DNA from: Herbidospora sakaeratensis
GTDB lineage: Bacteria; Actinomycetota; Actinomycetes; Streptosporangiales; Streptosporangiaceae
Direction: 5' to 3'
NCBI RefSeq assembly: GCF_001570525.1
Contig: NZ_BBXC01000012.1
Span: forward strand, 438,576 to 502,575
Length of the DNA: 64,000 bases
The notes beneath the pieces are model-generated. The model made no database searches and had not been told where the DNA came from. It saw only the letters and a list, made by a program, of their open reading frames with translations. Of the stretch, positions 58,724-64,000 are shown piece after piece (position 1 is the stretch's first letter; every line of letters begins with the position of its first letter). A program made the translations under genes and the position numbers.

Positions 58724-59146
58724 GTGGACGTCATCCGCCTCCTGGCCATCCGCGAGACCCCGCTCTCCGTCGACGAGGTGGTCGCCGCCGTCGGCGACCA
58801 CGCGGCCGGGGGCACCACGCTCTTCATCGGCACCGTCCGCGACCTCGACGAGGGCCGCGACGTCGAGCTGCTGTCCTACTCGGCCCACCCGAGCGCCGAG
58901 GCGGAGCTCCGGCGGGTGGCCGAGAAGGTGGCCGCCGACTTCCCGGTGACCGCGCTGGCGGCCGTCCACCGGGTCGGCGACCTGGAGCTCGGCGACATCG
59001 CGGTGATCGTCGCGGTGGCCTGCCCCCACCGGGGCGAGGCGTTCGCCGCGTCCCGGCGGCTGATCGACGACCTCAAGCACGAGGTGCCGATCTGGAAGAA
59101 CCAGCGCTTCGCCGACGGATCGGCCGAGTGGGTCGGCGCCTGTTAG
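58724..59146 (+). CDS. moaE: Molybdopterin synthase catalytic subunit MoaE
   Basis: This 140-residue protein matches MoaE along its length: GGTTLFIGTVRD, YSAHPSAEAELRRV, AAVHRVGDLELGDIAVIVAV, CPHRGEAFAASRRLIDDLK118HEVPIWK125. The two lysines correspond to the catalytic lysines of E. coli MoaE. It transfers sulfur from thiocarboxylated MoaD to make molybdopterin. No moaD is adjacent. GTG at 58724 has TAGACT ending exactly six bases upstream and no ribosome site. Confidence 0.95.
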   Translation: MDVIRLLAIRETPLSVDEVVAAVGDHAAGGTTLFIGTVRDLDEGRDVELLSYSAHPSAEAELRRVAEKVAADFPVTALAAVHRVGDLELGDIAVIVAVACPHRGEAFAASRRLIDDLKHEVPIWKNQRFADGSAEWVGAC

Positions 59147-59180
59147 CCGCTCCTTATCGGCGAGCCCTTAGAGTTCAGGC

Positions 59181-60224
59181 ATGTCCCGACGTGCCCTCAC
59201 CCTGCTCGTGGCGGGTTTCCTCACACTCGCGCTGGCTGTGGGCGGCGCGATGCTCCCCGTCCCCTACGTCGTGCTGTCACCCGGCCCGACCGAGAACACG
59301 ATCGGCGACGTGAAGGGCAAGCCGGTGATCACCGTCACCGGCCACCAGGTCTATCCCACGAGCGGCATGCTCAGCATGGTCACCGTCGCCTACCAGGGCG
59401 GCCCCGGCAACCGCATCGGCCTGCTGACCGCGCTGCGCGGCTGGCTCGACGACACCATCGCGGTCGTGCCGGAAGAGACGATCTTCCCCAGGGAGCAGAC
59501 CGTCGAGGAGGTCGAAGAGGAGAACAGCGCCGAGATGGCCACCTCCCAGGAGACCTCCACCGCCGCCGCCCTGCGCGAGCTCAAGATCGCCTACCAGAAC
59601 GTGGTCGAGGTCGCCACCACCGACAAGGGCTCGCCGGCCGAGGGCAAACTGCTGCCCGGCGACGTGATCACCACCGTCGACGGCGCTCCGGCCACCGACA
59701 TGGAGACCGTGGCCTCCCTGGTCCGCAAGCACACCCCCGGCCAGGACGTCACCTTCGGCGTCGACCGCAAGAACGCCAAGCAGGACGTCACGGTCAAGAC
59801 CGTGAAGGGCCCCAACGGCCAGGCGATCGTCGGCGTGCGCATGGGGATGTCGTACAAGTTCCCCTTCACCGTCAACATCAGCGTCGGCGACGTCGGCGGC
59901 CCGAGCGCGGGCCTGATGTTCTCCCTGGGCATCTACGACAAGCTCACCCCCGGCCCGCTGACCGGCGGCAAGGCCATCGCCGGCACCGGCACGATGGACG
60001 GCGAGGGCAACGTCGGGGCCATCGGCGGCATCGAGCAGAAGATGGTCGGCGCGAAGAAGGCCGGCGCGACGGTGTTCCTGACGCCCTCGGCGAACTGCCC
60101 GGCCGCCGCCGCGGCCGTGCCGGCCGGATTGCGCCTGGTCAAGGTCGACACTCTGAACGGCGCCATCAAGGCGATCGACGCGATTCGCACCGGATCGGGA
60201 TCCGTCCCCGCCTGCACTTCCTGA
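59181..60224 (+). CDS. PDZ and Lon-type protease (YlbL-like), membrane-anchored
   Basis: This 347-residue protein has an N-terminal membrane helix (about 5-28), a PDZ domain (about 140-215: KGSPAEGKLLPGDVITTVDG) and a C-terminal Lon-type protease domain with Ser242 (GGPSAGLMFSLG) and Lys287 (GGIEQKMVGAKKAG) as catalytic dyad. It is expected to degrade proteins at the outer membrane face, and is the counterpart of Rv3194c. ATG at 59181 has TAGAGT ending six bases upstream (leaderless pattern). Confidence 0.95.
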   Translation: MSRRALTLLVAGFLTLALAVGGAMLPVPYVVLSPGPTENTIGDVKGKPVITVTGHQVYPTSGMLSMVTVAYQGGPGNRIGLLTALRGWLDDTIAVVPEETIFPREQTVEEVEEENSAEMATSQETSTAAALRELKIAYQNVVEVATTDKGSPAEGKLLPGDVITTVDGAPATDMETVASLVRKHTPGQDVTFGVDRKNAKQDVTVKTVKGPNGQAIVGVRMGMSYKFPFTVNISVGDVGGPSAGLMFSLGIYDKLTPGPLTGGKAIAGTGTMDGEGNVGAIGGIEQKMVGAKKAGATVFLTPSANCPAAAAAVPAGLRLVKVDTLNGAIKAIDAIRTGSGSVPACTS

Positions 60225-60322
60225 ACACTTTCCTGAGGGGATTCTGGAAGCGCAGCACTGCCGAACGCGGTGTAGGTTGCCAGGCACAGACCGTTTGTGC
60301 TTTTGACCAAAGGGGTTTGGCG

Positions 60323-63310
60323 TTGAGCTTCCGGAGCCCCGGAGCCGGTCGGGCGATGCGCGTGCCCCGCCGGCCCCGCCTGCTCATTCCCGTGGGAATC
60401 GCGATCGTCGCGGTCGTGATCGTCCTCTACATCTTCGCCGGTTTCTACACCGACTATCTCTGGTACGACTCGGTGAAATTCAGCTCGGTCTTCTCGACCA
60501 TGCTGATCACCCAGATCCTGTTGTTCATCGTCGGCGCCGCCCTGATGGTCGGCATCGTCGGCGGCAACATGGCGCTGGCGTTCCGGGTTCGTCCCATGTT
60601 CGGCCCCGGCATGTTCGGCAACGCCCAGGGCGCCGACCGCTACCGCCTGGCCATCGACCCGCACCGGAAGATCATCTTCCTGATCGGCATGGCGATCCTC
60701 GCCCTGTTCGCCGGGTCGTCGACCTCGGGCCAGTGGAAGACCTGGCTGCTGTTCCAGAACGCCACGCCGTTCGGCAAGGTCGACGCCGAGTTCGGCATGG
60801 ACCTGTCGTTCTTCACGTTCACCTATCCGTTCCTGCGGATGGTGCTGAACTTCCTGTTCATCGCGGTCGTCCTGTCGGCCATCGCGGCGGCGCTGGTCCA
60901 CTACCTCTACGGCGGCTTCCGCGTCCAGACCCCGGGAGGCGTGCACGCCTCCCGCGGCGCGCGGGCCCACCTGTCGGTGCTGCTGGGCGTGTTCGTGCTG
61001 CTGAAGGCCGTGGCCTACTGGCTCGACCGGTTCGGCCTGGTCTTCTCCGACCGGGGCAAGGTCTACGGCGCCTCGTTCACCGACGTCAACGCGGTGCTCC
61101 CGGCCAAGACCATCCTCGCGTTCATCGCGCTGATCTGCGCCGCGTTGTTCTTCGCGGGGGTCGTGCGGGCCGGCGGCATGCTGCCGGGCGTCGCGCTCGG
61201 CCTGCTCGTGCTGTCGGCGGTCCTGATCGGCGGCGTCTACCCGGCGCTCGTCGAGCAGTTCCAGGTCAAGCCGAACCAGCAGGCCAAGGAGCGCGACTAC
61301 ATCGACCGCAACATCAAGGCGACGCGAGCCGCCTACGGGGTCGACAACGCGACGGTCACCCAATACGGCGCCGAGACCGAGGCCAAGCCCGAGGTGCTCC
61401 AGGCCGAGTCGTCGGCGATCCCGGGCCTGCGCCTGCTCGACCCGACCGTGCTCAGCCCGACCTACCAGCAGCTGCAGCAGATCCGCGGCTACTACCAGTT
61501 CCCCGAGCAGCTCGACATCGACCGCTACAAGAACCCGGCCACCGGCAAGATCCAGGACACGGTCGTGGCGGTCCGCGAGATGGGCGCCCCGCCCAGCGCG
61601 CAGAGCAACTGGATCAACGACCACCTCGTCTACACCCACGGCTTCGGCTTCGTCGCCGCCCCGGGAAGCGCGGTCGACGGCAGCGGCGTGCCCAGCTTCA
61701 ACGAGAAGGACATCCCGCCCACCCAGGCCCTCGGCAAGTACGAGCCCCGGATCTACTTCGGCGAGAACTCGCCCGAATACTCGATCGTCGGCGGCCCGCA
61801 GGGCAGCAACCCGGTCGAGCTCGACTACCCCGAGCAGAGCACCAGCGGCCAGAAGAACAACACCTACGCCGGCACCGGCGGCGTCCCGGTCGGCGGGATC
61901 TTCACCCGGTTCCTCTACGCCCTGAAGTACGGCGAGACGAACCTGCTGCTGAACTCCAGCATCAACGCCGACTCGAAGATCATGTACATCCGTAAGCCGA
62001 TCGAGCGCATCCAGGCGGTCGCCCCGTTCCTGACGCTCGACCGCGACCCCTACCCGGCCATCGTCGACGGCCGGATCAAGTGGATCGTGGACGCCTACAC
62101 CACGTCCGACGCCTACCCCTACTCCGAGCCCCACAGCCTGGAGAGCCTCACGACCGACGTGACCTCCTCGCTCCAGCCCGGCGTGCCGCAGGTGCCGCGC
62201 GACAACATCAACTACATCCGCAACTCGGTGAAGGCCACCGTCGACGCCTACGACGGCACGGTGACCCTCTACGCGTGGGACGACACCGACCCCGTGCTGA
62301 AGACCTGGCAGAAGGCCTTCGGCACCATCGTCAAGCCCGCCTCCGACATCTCGCCGGAGCTCCGTGAGCACCTGCGCTACCCGGCCGACCTGTTCAAGGC
62401 CCAGCGCGAGATCCTCACGCAGTACCACGTGACCGACCCCGACTCGTTCTTCGGCGGCCAGGACTTCTGGAAGGTCCCGGAGGACCCGGCGACCAAGAAG
62501 AGCAAGCAGCCGCCCTACTACGTGACCATGAAGATGCCGGGCGTCACCCAGGAGAAGTTCTCCCTGACGACCACGTTCGTCCCGAACAACCGGCAGAACA
62601 TGGCCGCGTTCATGGCGGTCGACGCCACGGCCGACGCGAAGAACGCCAAGCTGGAGATCCTCCAGCTGCCGAGCACGACGACGATCCAGGGTCCGCCCCA
62701 GGCGCAGAACACGTTCCTGACCGACCCGACCGTCTCCGCGCAGCTCAACATCCTGAGAGGCAGCGGCGGCGCGACCGACGTCATCTTCGGCAACCTGCTC
62801 ACTCTCCCGTTCGGCGGCGGCCTGCTCTACGTGGAGCCGGTCTACATCCAGCCGAAGGACGAGGCGGCCGGCCGCTTCCCAACCCTGCAGAAGGTGCTGG
62901 TCCTCTACGGCCAGCGCGTCGGCTTCGGCGACGACCTGGAGACCGCGCTGAAGCAGGTCTTCGGCGAGGCGGGCACGGCCCAACCGGCCGAGCAGAACGA
63001 GGAACAGACCCAGCCGACGCAGAACGAGCAAGCCGAGACCCCCGCGCAGCAGGCGTCGGTCTCCACGGCCCTCGGCAAGGCGCAGAAGGCCTACGAGGAC
63101 GCCCAGGCGGCCCTGTCGGCCAACCCGCCCAATTGGCAGGCCTACGGCACTGCCCAGGCGGCGCTGAAGGCCGCCCTCGACGAGCTGGCCGCCGCCCAGG
63201 GCGCGGCGAACCCGGCCCCGTCAGCGAGCCCGTCACCGACCCCGGCGGCGTCCGGATCGGCGACGCCGACACCCACGCCGACACCCTCGACACCACCGCA
63301 AGCGCCCTGA
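60323..63310 (+). CDS. UPF0182 family membrane protein
   Basis: This 995-residue protein has about seven hydrophobic helices in its first 310 residues (LLIPVGIAIVAVVIVLYIFA and following), then a large outside domain (about 310-880) with DRNIKATRAAYGVDN, LTLDRDPYPAIVDGRIKWIV, and IQPKDEAAGRFPTLQKVLV. The C-terminus (about 890-995) is Gln/Glu/Ala-rich and Pro/Ser/Thr-rich. It is the COG1615/UPF0182 family, of unknown function, and the counterpart of Rv3193c. TTG at 60323 is chosen since AAGGGG lies seven bases upstream; TTG at 60317 is too close to the ribosome site. Confidence 0.9.
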   Translation: MSFRSPGAGRAMRVPRRPRLLIPVGIAIVAVVIVLYIFAGFYTDYLWYDSVKFSSVFSTMLITQILLFIVGAALMVGIVGGNMALAFRVRPMFGPGMFGNAQGADRYRLAIDPHRKIIFLIGMAILALFAGSSTSGQWKTWLLFQNATPFGKVDAEFGMDLSFFTFTYPFLRMVLNFLFIAVVLSAIAAALVHYLYGGFRVQTPGGVHASRGARAHLSVLLGVFVLLKAVAYWLDRFGLVFSDRGKVYGASFTDVNAVLPAKTILAFIALICAALFFAGVVRAGGMLPGVALGLLVLSAVLIGGVYPALVEQFQVKPNQQAKERDYIDRNIKATRAAYGVDNATVTQYGAETEAKPEVLQAESSAIPGLRLLDPTVLSPTYQQLQQIRGYYQFPEQLDIDRYKNPATGKIQDTVVAVREMGAPPSAQSNWINDHLVYTHGFGFVAAPGSAVDGSGVPSFNEKDIPPTQALGKYEPRIYFGENSPEYSIVGGPQGSNPVELDYPEQSTSGQKNNTYAGTGGVPVGGIFTRFLYALKYGETNLLLNSSINADSKIMYIRKPIERIQAVAPFLTLDRDPYPAIVDGRIKWIVDAYTTSDAYPYSEPHSLESLTTDVTSSLQPGVPQVPRDNINYIRNSVKATVDAYDGTVTLYAWDDTDPVLKTWQKAFGTIVKPASDISPELREHLRYPADLFKAQREILTQYHVTDPDSFFGGQDFWKVPEDPATKKSKQPPYYVTMKMPGVTQEKFSLTTTFVPNNRQNMAAFMAVDATADAKNAKLEILQLPSTTTIQGPPQAQNTFLTDPTVSAQLNILRGSGGATDVIFGNLLTLPFGGGLLYVEPVYIQPKDEAAGRFPTLQKVLVLYGQRVGFGDDLETALKQVFGEAGTAQPAEQNEEQTQPTQNEQAETPAQQASVSTALGKAQKAYEDAQAALSANPPNWQAYGTAQAALKAALDELAAAQGAANPAPSASPSPTPAASGSATPTPTPTPSTPPQAP

Positions 63311-63324
63311 TCGCAGCATTCGGT

Positions 63325-63353
63325 TTGCCGCATCACCCCGCGCCGGATAGTCT
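63325..63353 (+). promoter_or_regulatory. Promoter of the first initiator tRNA gene
   Basis: TTGCCG (63325-63330), a 17-base spacer and TAGTCT (63348-63353) lie just before the tRNA. The same pattern precedes the second copy. Confidence 0.65.
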
Positions 63354-63366
63354 TAAGACACACCGA

Positions 63367-63440
63367 CGCGGGGTGGAGCAGCTCGGTAGCTCGCTGGGCT
63401 CATAACCCAGAGGTCGCAGGTTCAAATCCTGTCCCCGCTA
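63367..63440 (+). tRNA. tRNA-fMet (CAT), no encoded CCA
   Basis: The 74-base sequence folds into a full cloverleaf with anticodon CAT. The three G:C pairs in the anticodon stem (CTGGG...CCCAG) and the unpaired C1/T72 end mark it as the initiator tRNA. The three bases after the discriminator A are CTC, so the CCA end must be added by enzyme. Confidence 0.97.
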
Positions 63441-63446
63441 CTCTGT

Positions 63447-63480
63447 CAAAAGGCCCGGAGATCACTCTCCGGGCCTTTTG
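63447..63480 (+). terminator. Terminator of the first initiator tRNA
   Basis: CAAAAGGCCCGGAG (63447-63460) pairs perfectly with CTCCGGGCCTTTTG (63467-63480) around ATCACT, with T-rich ending. It lies seven bases past the tRNA. Confidence 0.9.
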
Positions 63481-63482
63481 AT

Positions 63483-63511
63483 TTGCGTTAGCCGACGTTC
63501 ATGGATAGTGT
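63483..63511 (+). promoter_or_regulatory. Promoter of the second initiator tRNA gene
   Basis: TTGCGT (63483-63488), a 17-base spacer and TAGTGT (63506-63511) lie before the second tRNA copy. The -10 regions of the two copies share GGATAGT. Confidence 0.65.
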
Positions 63512-63524
63512 TCTTACATACCGA

Positions 63525-63601
63525 CGCGGGGTGGAGCAGCTCGGTAGCTCGCTGGGCTCATAACCCAGAGGTCGCAGGTTCAAATCCTGTCCCCGCTACC
63601 A
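63525..63601 (+). tRNA. tRNA-fMet (CAT), CCA encoded
   Basis: It is identical to the first copy over all 74 bases and is followed by CCA (63599-63601). It shows the same initiator features (three G:C pairs in the anticodon stem, C1/T72 mismatch). Confidence 0.97.
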
Positions 63602-63603
63602 AG

Positions 63604-63641
63604 AAAGTGGCCCGGTTCCGGTTCTGGAACCGGGCCACTTT
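63604..63641 (+). terminator. Terminator of the second initiator tRNA
   Basis: AAAGTGGCCCGGTTCC (63604-63619) pairs perfectly with GGAACCGGGCCACTTT (63626-63641) around GGTTCT, followed by TGTTTT. The 16-bp stem begins two bases past the CCA end. Confidence 0.9.
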
Positions 63642-64000
63642 GTTTTCTCCCGTGTACGGGATGCGTTTCCCGGCGCAAATGCTCTGAAGTGGAATTCGAG
63701 CTGGTCGAATCGGGAATTTGCGAAATTTCCGTGGGGCTGGCCTGAGTCAGTGGGCGAGGATCGCGACAGGAGCCGGCGTCAGCGGCCGACTGGGCGCGGG
63801 TTCGCGGTGTGACGCTCACCACGTCGATTGCCTGACGGTGGTGCATTTGGGGGCATGCGTGGCGAGCTGCGCTGCATGAGGCCCTCCTACCGGTACGACG
63901 GATCGCGGACTCGGCTGATCGAGGGCGGTTCGTTTCGGCAAAGCACCTGGAGGGTCGGACCGCCATGCGGGCAGGGCGCGTCAGCCCCCGCGCGATGTAC
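63642..64000. other. No gene identified at the right edge
   Basis: This 359-base stretch after the tRNA genes has no frame with a ribosome site or recognisable product. Some frames are open, but their composition does not look coding. It might hold the beginning of a gene outside the window. Confidence 0.5.

Noticed and set aside
63580-63966. A 128-codon minus-strand frame at the right edge
   Set aside because: It runs through the tRNA terminator and into the tRNA end, with no start signal or recognisable domain.
63367-64000. tRNA genes as the attachment site of an integrated element
   Set aside because: No integrase, excisionase or repeat of the tRNA 3' end beyond the twin gene is seen; each copy is a full gene with promoter and terminator.

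Overview
This 64-kb window is chromosomal DNA of a high-GC actinomycete. Nearly every codon ends in G or C, GTG starts are frequent, and the families (WhiB7, mycoredoxin, AdnAB, Ku/LigD, mycosin-like proteases, DUF3107, DUF6758, UPF0182) are actinobacterial. The sequences look closest to Streptosporangiales, but that placement is an inference.

Layout. 1-6 kb: end of a DUF6529 membrane protein, a secreted protein, a CPBP-type membrane protein and a large membrane-anchored repeat protein. 5.7-12.5 kb: housekeeping genes, namely Nudix, DUF6758, a metallo-beta-lactamase-like protein that has lost metal ligands, a RecB-like nuclease, an alpha/beta hydrolase, a DEAD-box helicase that seems to start at ATT, a ferritin-like protein, DUF3107 and TetR. 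13.4-16.1 kb: an NHEJ island (ligase and polymerase as separate genes, divergent from ku). 16.1-17.2 kb: two small secreted proteins, one extremely His/Gly-rich. 18.3-23.5 kb: MoeZ, then a tandem duplication of [membrane protein + mycosin-like subtilase] in which the second subtilase has lost its whole catalytic triad. 23.5-28.8 kb: an alkyltransferase-like protein, a teichoic-acid-type polymerase and a GH20 lipoprotein. 28.8-30.0 kb: a decayed TnpB gene.

30-63 kb follows the gene order of the Mycobacterium tuberculosis Rv3193c-Rv3202c block as I recall it: adnB, adnA, nudC, mycoredoxin, uvrD2, whiB7, ABC1 kinase, ThiF-like protein, DUF2342 protein, PDZ/Lon-type protease and UPF0182. Extra modules sit inside it: a four-gene NRPS-independent siderophore operon behind an iron box (36.4-41.7 kb), a crcB-DUF190-crcB fluoride-export operon with a candidate fluoride riboswitch (42.7-43.8 kb), an esterase, a thioesterase, and several small genes. 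whiB7 has a full regulatory leader: an autoregulatory-type promoter, a small upstream ORF ending in a W-x-x-P motif, and a terminator/antiterminator pair. The window ends with two tandem initiator tRNA genes.

A feature of the whole window is that about a dozen genes have a -10 hexamer ending exactly 6 or 7 bases before the start codon and no Shine-Dalgarno sequence, which predicts leaderless transcripts. I used this to choose several starts. No CRISPR array, prophage, integrase or rRNA operon was seen.
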